DNA of 64,000 nucleotides. It comes from Paralichthys olivaceus (taxonomy: Eukaryota > Chordata > Actinopteri > Pleuronectiformes > Paralichthyidae). This document shows, in pieces, positions 1 to 11,081 of the stretch. Below the pieces are notes generated by a model that was not told where the DNA came from, ran no database searches, and worked only from the letters and a program-made list of their open reading frames with translations. How positions within the stretch are numbered: the first letter of the stretch is position 1; every line of letters begins with the position of its first letter. The stretch covers positions 124,001 through 188,000 of the forward strand of contig NC_091097.1 of NCBI RefSeq assembly GCF_024713975.1, written 5' to 3'. Position numbers and translations under genes: made by a program.

Positions 1-473
1 GTCCTCTCACAGTTTCCTGTCCTACCAAGAATACATCCTGCCAGCTGTGACATCACTACATCCTGCTGACCTCATCACATCCTGCTGTGACATCAGCAGG
101 CAAACACATAGCTGCTGTTCTGAGACGGGCAAATTAGACGAGATTAAAACAAGATCTGCTGATGACCATGTGAACAAATTTACCAGCTTGCTTTGTTTGC
201 ATGGAGATTATTTTTGTAGTTTGAACTCTGGTATCACTATGTCACCATGTCTAACCCTATCATTTGTCTCCACCAACCAGAAACCAATAGATAACAGGGC
301 CACAGTGAAGTTAACCTTTGACCTTTCAGATAAGTCTAATCAGAGCAGACTGCCTCAGGAAAAAAAAAAAAAACTTTAAACAATCAGAGCCTGTAGAACC
401 TTAAGGTTGGACTGTCCAACACCAGAGTCTAACATCCTGTCCTGTTTAAGATCTAGCATCTCAGGGGTCTTAC
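1..473. other. Intron of the arhgap27-like gene
   Basis: This stretch follows the donor site of the second coding exon, which ends at 474. A run of 12 A lies at 360-374. No further exon or recognisable repeat is seen. Confidence 0.5.
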
Positions 474-2311
474 CTGTGTGGGAGGTGGGGCAGGTGCAAG
501 TTCAGGTCCAGGTCCAGGACTCACTTTTTTTCCAACCAGAGACTCCAGGTCCAGGTTTAGGTCTTGGATGGACTCGTAAATGTGGTTTGAATCTTGCACC
601 TTCAGTAAATCCTCCTCCTCCTTGCTGCTCTCCTCCACGCTCATCTCGTCCTCTGCCGCCTCCTCCTCTGGCTCCACCAGGGCATCCTGGTTGTCAGGGA
701 AACTTTCAGACAGTGAAGATGTGCTTTGAATATTGTTATTGGGGGGGACTACGGGGACCACAGGGACCACTGGCATCTCTACCGGTATGGGTTGGCTCTG
801 GGGTCGTGATACAGAGAGCGGGTCTGCTGGACTGAAGGTGGGAACTCGAGGTTTGACAGAGTCCTTGTGGTCATCCAGGCACCCCAGCAGGTGGGGCTGT
901 TTTTTGTTCAGACCACCATCTGTGATGTATGTATTCCTGCTGGTTGTTGCAATCGCAGTCTCTGCAGGACCAGCAGGAGGGTTGCTGGTCTGAACCAGGT
1001 GCGGCAGTTCATGAAAGTCCAACGGGACACCAAATGTCGACATGCGGTTCTCTGTCTTACGGTACCCAGTAGATACATCTAGTTTGAGTCGGATCGTCAC
1101 CTCATCCCCTTGTTTGATTCTGTTCCCATCAGGTTCCTCTAGAGTCTTTGGAACAGGAATGGGCACTGGGACTGGTGCAGCCACAGGAACCAACACTGGC
1201 TCAGGATTGGTTGGATCATCAAAATCCAAGGGGGAGGGGAAATCTGCTGGCAGCTCCTTGACGTACTTGGCAGGAATGTAAAAGGGCTTAGAGCTGCTGT
1301 CACGCCGAACTTGCCACCAGTGGTCATTGGTCTTTGCTAGCAGTACATATCGCTCATTGGGTTTGATGGAGACCAACAACCCGTCCCGACCCTGGTACTC
1401 ATACTCAAACTCTACAAGGACCAGACCTAGCCCTGAAAAAAAATTGTCCAGATCAGAGGATCAGAATAATGAAGAACAGTGTGAATCAATAGGCATTAAT
1501 GCTAATGCTAACTCATGCTGGTGCTGCTAACATTACTATGCTACTTTAAATACTACTAACATTACTATTTTATCTGGACTATTACTATCTGGACTCTTGT
1601 AAAAAACATGGCTGCCTCCGTAGAGAGGGTCCTTTCCTGAAGAAAATCTAAAGTATTTATTTATAAAGGGCCATTTCTGGGGTAAAGAAAACTACAATTT
1701 GTACAATTTAGATGAAACAAAAACATCATGAGGATTATTCTATATTAAATTTCTGCCAATAGATTCCTTTCACCTGAATCTTACACACTGCACCTTTAAA
1801 GGTTTATTTTCTATATAAGGTTAGACTGTAATGTTATGAAAAGAACGCCTCAACCTTTAAAGGTCCAGTGCGTAAGATTTAGGTGAAAGGGATCTATTGG
1901 CAGAAATTGAATATGACATAATCCTGGTGATGTTTTAACCAGTGTGTTTAATCTTAATTGTACATTTGTTTTCTTTACCCTAGAATGGGCCCTTTATATT
2001 TAAATACTTTATATTTACATGGAGGGGACTCTCTCTACGGAGACTGCCATGTTTTTTACATTAGTCCAGACTGAACAAACTAAAACCTTTAGAGTTTTTA
2101 TGACAACTGAAGCTGACACAGGTTCTTTTTCATGTTTGGAAGGAGAGGGGGAGGGGTGAGGGGTGTTCAGCTGCAACATGACACTTCAACACTAGATGTC
2201 ACTAAATTCTACACACTGAACCTTTAACTAACATCACTACTGTTGTGTCTAAAAGTTTAAAAAACAATTTTAAAAGAACTAACCTCTGCCAAGCACAGAG
2301 GTCGCTGCCAT
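474..2311 (-). CDS. arhgap27: Rho GTPase-activating protein 27-like, N-terminal part (SH3)
   Basis: Two coding exons are visible: 2284-2311 (ATG at 2311, 28 nt, donor GTTAGT) and 474-1432 (959 nt, donor GTAAGA after CAG). Joined they give 329 in-frame residues with no stop; the gene continues off the left edge. Residues about 13-71 form an SH3 domain: EFEYEYQGRDG at the start, the double Trp in HWWQV, and FYIPAKYVKEL at the end. This is the pattern of the N-terminal SH3 of the ARHGAP27/ARHGAP12/ARHGAP9 family, which are cytoplasmic SH3-WW-PH-RhoGAP proteins inactivating Rac/Cdc42-type GTPases in endocytosis and signalling. Next comes a Pro/Val-rich linker (about 85-105), a PVVPVV stretch near 230, an acidic Glu-rich block near 265-285 and a YESI motif near 295. 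The WW, PH and GAP domains would lie left of position 1. I prefer arhgap27 over arhgap12 from the SH3 sequence; the exact paralogue is inferred. Confidence 0.8.
1582..1804 (-). repeat. MITE copy, partial, inverted
   Basis: This is an inverted, 5'-incomplete copy of the element at 1855-2227. Shared landmarks, read on the minus strand, are the terminal TTTAAAGGTGCAGTGTGTAA, the AGGTGAAAGGAATCTATTGG block, TTTCTTTACCCCAGAAATGG and the CTCTCTACGGAGGCAGCCAT block. It lies in the first intron of the arhgap27-like gene, head to head with the next copy. Confidence 0.7.
1855..2227 (+). repeat. MITE copy, full length
   Basis: The element is about 370 bp and starts with TTTAAAGGTCCAGTGCGTAA. It ends with the inverted counterpart ACACACTGAACCTTTAA, so it has terminal inverted repeats but no coding capacity. 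Other copies in the window are at 1582-1804, 17172-17906 and 61325-61655. I infer a non-autonomous DNA transposon family; its superfamily cannot be assigned from these copies. Confidence 0.75.
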
Positions 2312-2749
2312 GGTAATGACCTTTGGCTCCTCAGACCACACCCCCTCAGGTAGTTGGGCAGGTGACTCTGACGACGAGGGGTCAAAGGTCACACCTCATC
2401 AGGAGCCCCCTTAAAGAGAGTACATTGTGATCAGGGCGGATTCATTAGAAGATGTTGCGGTGGTGAAGAAGACAGGAATCAAACATTCACAGTATCAGTG
2501 AAGCTGATGACATGAACACAAGTTAACACTATCTGACTGGAGACAGGATTTAATAAACCTGAGTTGATTAATCCAGACTATAGCCTTGTGTCAGTGACAT
2601 TGTGACAACTGAGCTGATGTGAACCAGAACATTTATCCGTCCACATTCTGGAATGGACACAAGTTCACTTCGGCTGGTATCCGTCCCAACACTGACCAAC
2701 AACTCAAAGGTTCAATCCTGGTTATGGCATGGAAGTGTACGTTAGTATT
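2312..2749. other. 5' flank of the arhgap27-like gene
   Basis: No coding exon. It should hold the 5' UTR or promoter of the minus-strand arhgap27-like gene, unless a further upstream non-coding exon exists. Confidence 0.35.
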
Positions 2750-4757
2750 GTTTGTTGTGTCATCTACGTTCTGCTGGGCAAACAACATCTACAGCCGGCA
2801 CAAACTTCTCAAGATCAGTTTTAGTAACGAGAGAAGCGTAACAACAGATTTTCTCCGTTTCCACGACATCCAGGCAGACATGGCTAGGAGTCCCGGCTCC
2901 CCATTGATTGACATCCCCATGAGCAGGCGACGGAGACGGTGAAGGGAGAGGAAGCAAAAGTGAGGCTGCAGGGCTACGGAGGCAGCCCGCTAAACCATCG
3001 CTTCCCAGTATTTTCCTCACCAATGCCAGATCCCTAGTCAACAAAACCAATGAACTGAGGCTACAGAGTGTGTCCCCGTCTCTCCACAGCCATCAGCCCC
3101 TGTACTGGCTCACACCATCGTCAAGTTTGCTGACGACACCACAGTAGTGGGGCTCATTTCTGGGGAGGATGAGTCCGCCTACAGCAGTGTTTCTCAAACT
3201 TTTTCAGACCAAGGACCACTTAACCCATAAAAAAACACTCACGCCCACCTTACTCAAAATCGCCCCAAAATGTATTGTAATGGACTGATAGTTTCGTGTT
3301 GTTCCCTGTTGTCACTGTTATCGTGTTGTGTTCAGCTGTTTAGTGTCGTTGTTGCTGAAGCACTGTGTTTTCCCACATCATTGAATGGGCACGTGGCCGT
3401 TTGGAGCAATGGTGGGGTGGGATGGCATGGCTGGTTCCCCATTGGCCGGTTGTCAACAGGTTGGGACGTGAATGAGGAAGTGTTGGGGGTGAGGTTCAGA
3501 ATGTTCTTTTGGCGTGGTCATGGCCGACAGTAATCTGTTTAAGTTATAGAAAATAAAGTGGAGATAAAGAGAACTGACGTCTCGTCTGTCACACCAGAAC
3601 GCTACAGTATGTAGTCGATGTGGTATTTTTGTTTCACCTTTGCGGTGGATTTTTCATGTTCATGTCGAGTTTGCGGCTGGGTCTGCTTTGACGACGCCTC
3701 TGGCGTTACACCATCATCCTGGGACCCGATCCATTTTAAATTCGAAGCTATATTTTTTATTTTATTTTACATACTAGTTGATTTGCAGGCAGTTTGAGAA
3801 ACATTGACATTAAAACAGTGACATTTAAAATTTGAAACATGATTTGTTACTTGTCCCCTTGCAGACCACTAGGGGTTGCTCACGGACCACCAGTGGTCCA
3901 CGGACCACACTTTGAGAAAGGCTGGTCTACAGGGATGAGGTGGAGCAACTGTCAGCGTGGTGTCGAAACAACAACCTGCTCCTGAACACAACTAAGACCA
4001 AGGAGCTTGTTGTCGACTTCAGGAAAAAGACACACAAAATCCGGCCACTACACATCAACGAGGTCTGTGTGGAGAGGGTCTTGGACTTCCAATTCCTTGG
4101 GGTAAACATCAGCGATGACCTGATCCTTGGACTGCACACTGCGGAGCTGGTGAAGAAGGCCCAGAAGAGACTCTACTGTCTGAGGGTTCTCAGGAGGAAC
4201 AACATCTCTGAGAAACTTCTGGTGTCCTTCTATCGCTGCACAGTAGAGAGCGTCCTGACCTACTGTCTCTGTGCATCAGTCTCCAGCTACACAGCAGCAC
4301 AGAGGAAAGAGCTCCAGAGGGTCATACGTGCTGCCCAGCGGATACTTGGAGGTCTTCTTCTGCCACTTGAAGAACTACACAGCTCCCGTTGCCTCAAGAA
4401 CGCTGCAAGGATCCTTCAGGACCCCTCACACCACGGACATGGACTGTTTGAACGTCTGCCTGCTTCAGATCCATAAAAGCAGGACAAACAGACTAAGAAA
4501 TAGTTTTTACCCATCAGCCGTTACATTACTAAATGCTGCTAGATAATCTACCTAAATCATCACCATGTGAAATACAATCCAACGTGCAATACATCATGTG
4601 CAATATTTGTGATAAATCGGTCCAAGGACAGAACCTCTGCTGCTATAGGTCTAGACTGCTGGGGGAACTCCCATCATGCACTGAACACTTCTCTCCTTCT
4701 CTCTGTCTCTCTGCCCCCCCAACTCATTTGTTTATTTTAATACATGCCAATAACTAA
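2750..4757 (+). mobile_element. L2-like LINE remnant, interrupted by a hAT MITE
   Basis: Broken reverse-transcriptase reading frames run on the plus strand. Near 2900-3060 an Arg-rich run and a TNARSLVNKTNELRLQ-like segment match the start of the L2/CR1 endonuclease region. At 3100-3184 there is an FADDT catalytic motif (variant of YADD). From 3933 to 4550 the C-terminal RT region continues (EQLSAWCRNNNLLLNTTKTK; later LLVSFYRCTVESVLTYC) and ends in the SRTNRLRNSFYP tail. Most of the central ORF is deleted and frameshifts are present. The hAT MITE at 3185-3924 sits exactly between the ESAYR and DEVEQLSAW codons, so the LINE is the older insertion. Confidence 0.8.
3185..3924. mobile_element. 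hAT-type MITE nested in the LINE
   Basis: The 740-bp element has short terminal inverted repeats, CAGTGTTTCTC at the left and GAGAAAGGCTG at the right. It is flanked by an 8-bp target duplication: GCCTACAG at 3177-3184 and GTCTACAG at 3925-3932 (7 of 8 match). An 8-bp duplication and CAGNG-type ends are typical of hAT transposons. No transposase is encoded. The 'ggaccac...ggtccacggaccac' subterminal motifs are seen at both ends. Confidence 0.8.
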
Positions 4758-4821
4758 ACAATAAAATAACAAGTTTCTATTCCTCCCATAGTCTCTCTCT
4801 CCTCTCTCTCCCCGTCCTCAG

Positions 4822-5690
4822 AATCAGAAATCAGCAGAGATGGTGTCTGACTCTAGAACCCAGAGTGGGAGCTGGTTCCACAGGAGAGGAGCCTGGTAGC
4901 TGAAGGTTCTACCTCCTGTTCTCCTCTTACAGACTCTAGAACCACAGGAGAACCTGTGTTTTGGTAGTGAAATGATCTTTCTGGATGACATGGTGTTATC
5001 AGGTCTTTGACGTATGAAGGGTTTGATTGTTAAGGTTTTAAATGTGAGGAGCAGGATCTTGATATTCTGGATTTTACAGGGAGCTGATGTAGAGAAGACA
5101 GGAGTAATAAGATCTCCCCTTCTACTTCCTGTCAGCACTCTGCTGCAGCACTTTGGACCAACTGGAGACTTTTCACAGACTTCCTGTGACGTCCTGAAAA
5201 TAAAGAGTCACAGTAATCTAGTCTAGAGAACAAATGCGTGGACTAGTTTCTCAGCAGGAGACAGGATGTTTCTAATGTTCTTAATATTGTGCAGGTGGAA
5301 GAAAGCTGTCCTAGAGACTTGTTTTATGTGTTGGTCAAATGTCCTGGTCAAACATAACTCAAGGTTCCTCACAGTGGAGCTGGAGGACAAACTGACACCA
5401 AGGTGACTCTGTTCAGACAGTGATTCTCTGAGATGTTGAGGGTCAATTACAACGACCTCAGTCTGAATTAGAAGTAAGAAGTTCTGGCTCATCCAGGCCT
5501 TGATGTTCTTGAGACGTTCCTGAAGTTGAACTAAGTGATTAGATTCATCAGGCTTCATAGAAATGTACAGCTGGGTGTCGTCTGCGTAACAATGGAAGAG
5601 TCTGTGGAGCTTTCTCATGATGTTGTCTAAGGGAGCATATAGTATAAGGTGAAGAGTATCGGTCCAAGGACAGAACCTTGTGGAACTCCA
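4822..5690 (-). mobile_element. Non-LTR retrotransposon fragment (RT, 3' part)
   Basis: Minus-strand reading frames encode a reverse-transcriptase C-terminal half. It shows an HCYADDTQLYIS catalytic motif near 5600, then KNIKAWMSQNFLLL, TVRNLELCL, and at the 3' side GRTFSYQAPLLWNQLP. It is 5'-truncated near 5690 and carries frameshifts. The 5345-5690 part is nearly identical to 33380-33720, so both belong to one family (Rex1/L2-like clade; exact clade not determined). Confidence 0.8.
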
Positions 5691-5699
5691 TGACTAACT

Positions 5700-7036
5700 T
5701 GCATGTGCATGGGGGGGGGGGGTTATTGTTGACGTTAACAAAACAAACGTATTTATCTGTTTCACTCGTAAAGTCAGAATAAATAAGAGTCAGTGAGAAC
5801 ACAGAACCCGAAAGAGGAATGAGAGTTATGTGTTTCTCCTTCATGTCAGAACAAGTCAGACTGATCCCGACTCGTCTTTTCACAGAAGGTTAAAGACTTT
5901 CTCTACATGTGAAAGATCTTGACACAACTCCAGCAGTGGAGGGACGTCCTGTATCACAAGAGTAACTTCAAACTCATGCTTATGGGGCTAAATTCAAGAC
6001 AAAATTTTACAAAATAAAACATGTTTTACAAAAATACTACCATTCATGTACAAACAATGTGGTTTACAAATAGTAAACTTCATTAACAAAACACACCTGA
6101 CAAACAAATACACTACTTGTTTCTAATAAATGATGCAAACAAATAGCATTTAATAATTCTCCCTCCAGGCCACAACAGCAGGTGGCTGTTGTTAAGTCCA
6201 ATTCAGTTTCCACAGATCTAACAGAGGCAGATACATTTTATATCCTGATATCACCAAGCAGGAGCAATCTCCTGTATCGTTCCTTCTCACAGTGTGGTTG
6301 AATGACTCTGTTGCTGAAGTTGCTCTCCACTGTTTTCTGAAGGGGATAAGCAGCATTCTCCCCAACACTTTTAGACACGACCTCGAGCTAAAGCTGGAGG
6401 ACTGGCCACAGAGTTTACCTGTAGTTTTCCCAGACGCATTCGCAACAGCAACAAATCCTCCGCAGTATATGTTGCTGTTTTGATAGTCAGCCAGGGGGTG
6501 GCGCAAGTGGGAAGAGCAGGAGGCAGGGGGCGCGGGACATGATGTTAAAATCCAGCTGCGGAAACTGCAGTGTTTATGTACATATCCAAGATGGCGGGAG
6601 ACAACATCACTTACTCAGCATTGAGGTATTTGGGATTATCAGAAAAATCCACCAAGAGTTGAAAGCGAGATACAGGTGAGCAGAAAGAGCAAAGAGCAGC
6701 TACACGTCGTGCACGGAGATGAAGACCAGAGGAAGAAAGCTGCAGCATTGTGGTTCCTCGTCCAGCAGCACAGTGAGAAGCCATATGGAAGCACAAGAGA
6801 CGGAGCAGGGACATGTTCTGGTCAATTGTCTACGTGTACGGCTCCTCTTATTCATCCTAAGATATTTGTATTCATCACGTTCGTCACGTGTTAGAAACCT
6901 CATCAACACTTCTACTCGCTCACTGTGAAGTTTCCAGACATTTTACTAGGAGGCCAGAAATTGACAAAAGGACAAACAGTCACATGTTCAGTGGTAAAGC
7001 TGATACATGTTGTCCAGGAGCCTCTGAGCAAGGCAT

Positions 7037-7120
<84 letters not shown>

Positions 7121-7249
7121 TACCTCCTATATGAGAACACTCATTGACAATGCATAGCCAATGAGTGTTGGCAATGCATTGTCTGTAACTGAAGGTTAGT
7201 CACAAAAATGTGCTCACTCTCTAAGTGGTCTTCACAAAGATAGATGTAC

Positions 7250-7284
<35 letters not shown>

Positions 7285-7726
7285 AGCAGGAGGCAGATCT
7301 CCGACCTTTCTATTTACAAAGGGAAGTGTCTGCTCTTCCTGTCTGCTGCAAAACACCCCCCACAAGGCTGTGTGGACTCCACCCCTCAGTGACATCACAG
7401 TGTGTGTGTGTTTCCTGTCTTTGTGTGTCTGTTCTGAATATTTCTCCCACACTGATCTATCACCTATAACTGATCAATAACTATGATCTGATAATGTCCA
7501 CTGCTGCTTGAGTCGTCAGAGGTGGAACCTGAAGTTTCTGATCAGATGACAAACACTGACTGAAACAATATTAGTGACTGGCCCTTTAAGAGTGGCTCTG
7601 AGTCACACACATCTGATCCAGGTGTGTTTCAGGTGTGTTGCAGATCTGATATGCTGGAATGCTGCCCCCCCCCCTCTCTTTCTCTCTCTGTTTTTCTCTG
7701 CCACACCCACACCACCAGGCTGGTAT

Positions 7727-7765
<39 letters not shown>

Positions 7766-9150
7766 ACACTGTTCGGCCGCAGGACTGAAGTGTGTGAAAA
7801 AATAAACTGAACTGTCAATCATCAAACCGAGGTCAGGCGCCTGTGGCAGGACACGCCCCATCGACCAATCAGAAGAGAGGAAGAGTTTAAAGGAGAGGCT
7901 GCCTCTGCTGCCCACAGGGTGTCGAATGACATCATAAACCCAACAGCCACTGTTTTTCAACAAGAGTGTTCAAAAAAACCACAGAGGAACATTCAGAGAA
8001 CGCACAGCAAATCCTCCTCTGCCATTGGCTGTCAGCCGACGGTCAGCATCAAAGATCTTGTTCCCGTGCTCATTAAACTGCAGGTTACCATGGGAATAGT
8101 CCTGATGCTTCATGCTCTTTAGCAGAAAAGTCCCTCAAGTAATCCTGGAACCTCCTCAGAGACCATCAGGAACCCAAAGACCTTCAACCTCCATGATCTC
8201 CTCCTGACCTACATTCAATCTACACAATCAGTTTTTGTGAAAAGAGTCTGAATCGTGTTTCTTTAAAGTGTGTGTACAGAATGCGTCTTTAAATTCTGTA
8301 GGGCACTGATTGTACAGATGTTGTAATGTGCTCTTCATAGTACAGTGTTTGTAGTTCACAAGGAAATAAATACTTGTTGTGTGTCCATACAAAGTTCTGG
8401 AACCAGTGTAAACCAAACTACTGCTGTAAGAAAAGTTTTAAACTTTTATCCTTATTCGTTATTTAACATTTTTCAGACTTTTCAACACACGAAACCTGCG
8501 AGAGTTAATTTCTGTAGAGCTAAACGCATTCAAGCCAACAACACACAACAGACTTTCACCCTATATGATTATAGAGTCCCCACCCATACTGTGGGTTTAA
8601 CGAACAGAGAACTCAGTTTCTAAAGTTAAAAGAAAGTTTGAAGACAAAAGAGTTTTACCTGCAGTGAAGTCCAGATCCACTCATCCTGTTTTTTCTGTTC
8701 TGGTCCTGAAGGGGTGAGTCCAAGTCACACAAACAGGTTCCTCCTCTCTCTGGCTCCGCCCATCTGTGACCTACCAGTCCCATCTTGTTGCACCAAGCCC
8801 CCCCCCCTCCCCCCCCCCCCCCTCTTACACCCTGATTGGTTCACACCTGCTGGTCAACAGCGCCCTCTGGCCGCACCCTTCAGGTGGTGCATCTTTTGGA
8901 TCAAGTGATATCCAAACTTTATAGTATTGGATGAATGAAGCGAGAATAATTTATCTCCATCTGCAAAATAAAAATGAATGAAAATACAAAGAAATCTCTC
9001 ACATCACAAATAAAACTATTATATGAATACATTTATTTATAAATGAAGACAATATCAAAATACATTAAAATAAAAGGAAAGAACCGTTGACTCTGACACT
9101 GCTTCTTTACAGAACTTTCACTGAATGTATTCATGAAGATTTTTCTCCTG
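5700..9150. other. Intergenic spacer, mostly repeats, no confirmed gene
   Basis: No gene could be supported. It holds a G10 run (5711-5722), CA arrays at about 7038-7117, 7253-7282 and 7731-7768, a polyC tract near 8800-8822, and an unrecognised 63-codon plus-strand frame at 6292-6483 containing AEVALHCFLKGISSILPNTF. That frame has a complex composition and may be a repeat-encoded remnant. A strong-looking minus-strand donor (CTGCAG|GTAAAA near 8659) could be an upstream non-coding exon of the arhgap27-like gene, but this is unproven. Confidence 0.4.
7038..7117. repeat. (CA)n microsatellite
   Basis: About 40 uninterrupted CA units. This is the longest CA array in the left spacer. Confidence 0.95.
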
Positions 9151-9154
9151 ATCA

Positions 9155-9835
9155 TTGATCCTTGCATTGTTCGATAGATAGATTTATTTGTCCCTTTGGA
9201 AATCCAGCATGTGCCAAAAACCCCAGGCAGTGAAGCAGAAGGTTGGACTGCTCTCCACAGAGGATGGAACAGTTCACTGTCTCAGTTTGCGCATGAAGTA
9301 AAAACGCTGCAAATACGTTCCTATAGTTAGCGTCTGTTTGAATTCCAGGGCAATTTGGCATCTATTATTGTTCCTAAGTCTATATAGTCCTCTACAACTT
9401 CAATAGCTTCTCCAGGTATACTCAGTATCAACAGTGCAGCTGCCAGTCTTAAAGTCAAAAATAATTTCTTTACTTTTCGTGTTGTTCAAATGTGAAAAAA
9501 CTGGACCAATCAGATTCACTCACACTCTGTAGTTAGTTTCATCATCATCTTGAATCAAGTCCAGGATTTCTGTGTCATCAGCAAACTTAATAGTAACTTG
9601 ATCAGATGTGTGGTTTCTGCATTCATTTGTGTGGAGAGTAAATAAACCTGGGGAGATAGCACTCCCTTGTGGATCCCCAGTATTAGTGGTGATAGAAGAA
9701 GACCCAACCCAATTAACTAACTGGATCCTGCTCAGAACCATTGTGGTCACAACGTTTTCACAACCAGGTGGCGCACTGAGGCCTGGACGCCTTCTCCAGT
9801 TTGGACACTGGGATTTTTGTAGAGACAAGAGTTAA
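9155..9835 (-). mobile_element. CR1/L2-like LINE RT fragment
   Basis: The minus-strand frame contains GDPQGSAISPGLFTLHTNEC and IKFADDTEILDLI, the RT motif regions with a FADD active site. It is followed after a frame break by a VVEDYIDLGTIIDAKLPWNS-like segment and a 3' tail near 9160-9180 with GATA repeats. It is truncated and inactive. Confidence 0.75.
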
Positions 9836-10082
9836 TCATCTGTCAAAAATTAAAATATTGGATGAATAAATAATACATAAAAATATAATAATCCATATGG
9901 GTGATGAGTAGAATATGTATATACTTTATATGTCTGTTAATATGACATAATTTTCTGACACTGTCTCTTTTAGTCTCCCCCCTCCCCCCCTCAGATGGAG
10001 GATGCTGCAGCAGCTGAATCTTTCTCCATCCTCCAGATCTGCAGCAGCTGACAGACGAGCAGACAGACCAAAGAGCAGGACG

Positions 10083-10462
10083 AGAGACAGGCTGAGAGAC
10101 AGGGAGAGAGACAGGCTGAGAGACAGAGAGACAGGGAGAGAGAGAGACAGACTGAGAGACAGGCTGAGAGACAGAGAGACAGGGAGAGAGACAGGCTGAG
10201 AGACAGAGAGACAGAGACAGAGCAACAGACAGGCTGAGAGACAGAGAGACAGGGAGAGAGACAGGCTGAGAGACAGAGAGACAGAGACAGAGCAACAGAC
10301 AGGCTGAGAGACAGAGAGACAGAGACAGAGCAACAGACAGGCTGAGAGACAGAGAGACAGGGAGAGAGAAAGAGAGAGAGACAGACTGAGAGGCAGAGAG
10401 AGAGACAGGGTAAGAGAGGGAGAGAGACAGACAAACAGAGTGAGACAGGGAGAGACAGAGGG
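10083..10462. repeat. GAGACAG-rich tandem array
   Basis: Purine-rich tandem repeat built from AGAGACAGG / CTGAGAGACAG units in imperfect higher-order blocks. Open frames on both strands (Arg/Asp-rich, or Leu/Ser/Cys-rich) are composition artefacts. Confidence 0.9.
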
Positions 10463-10560
10463 TGAGTGGATCTGTTTATCTATTTGTTTGTTTGTTTACT
10501 CTTCTCTGTCATCACTGTTTCATCTTCATCCTCCATGTTCAAAATCTGACGGTGCAGTTT

Positions 10561-10561
<1 letters not shown>

Positions 10562-10602
<41 letters not shown>
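10562..10602. repeat. (GT)n microsatellite
   Basis: About 20 GT units followed by degenerate GT/GAGA sequence up to 10660. Confidence 0.9.
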
Positions 10603-10610
<8 letters not shown>

Positions 10611-10736
10611 AGAGAGTTTGTGAGTGAGTGAGTGTGTGTGTGTGTTAGCGTGTGTGTTTTTGTGTGAATGCATGTCTGTGATCAGCTCCTGTTCTTTCAA
10701 AATAAAAGCAGCTGAATGATCACTTCCTGTTTGCAG

Positions 10737-10780
10737 TGAACTGCTCACTGGATTCAGGGAGGTTTATTTTTTAAGTGCAG
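10737..10780 (+). other. Possible 5' UTR exon of samd14
   Basis: A TTTGCAG acceptor (ends 10736) and a strong GTAAGT donor (from 10781) bracket 44 nt without ATG, 300 bp upstream of the samd14 start codon. Only the splice signals support it; no transcript evidence is available. Confidence 0.3.
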
Positions 10781-11081
10781 GTAAGTGTGACCGAGAACAG
10801 CTGTTGTATCCAGGTTGGGAATCCTAATTCTTATTCTGCTTATCAAAGATTCTTTTTTATTCAGATTTCTTGTCGTGAAGATCAAACACTGAACATTGTT
10901 TCATCACCTTATTTTAAATGTCTGTTCAGATTCAAGGAGCAGTGGAAGCTTTCGTCTTTTGTAACCTCATGTGTCTCCGTAGTCGCAATCAGCTGATGCC
11001 TGACATGTTTTTCAAACATTCACAAGTATTTCTGTTACGTTTGTTAAATGTTGTTACTCCCTGTTGTTTAGGGACTGAGCC

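Noticed and set aside
8641-8700. Minus-strand ATG plus splice donor, as an alternative first coding exon of arhgap27
   Set aside because: The ATG at 2311 joins in frame to the SH3 exon with good signals; the upstream segment could at most be a non-coding exon.
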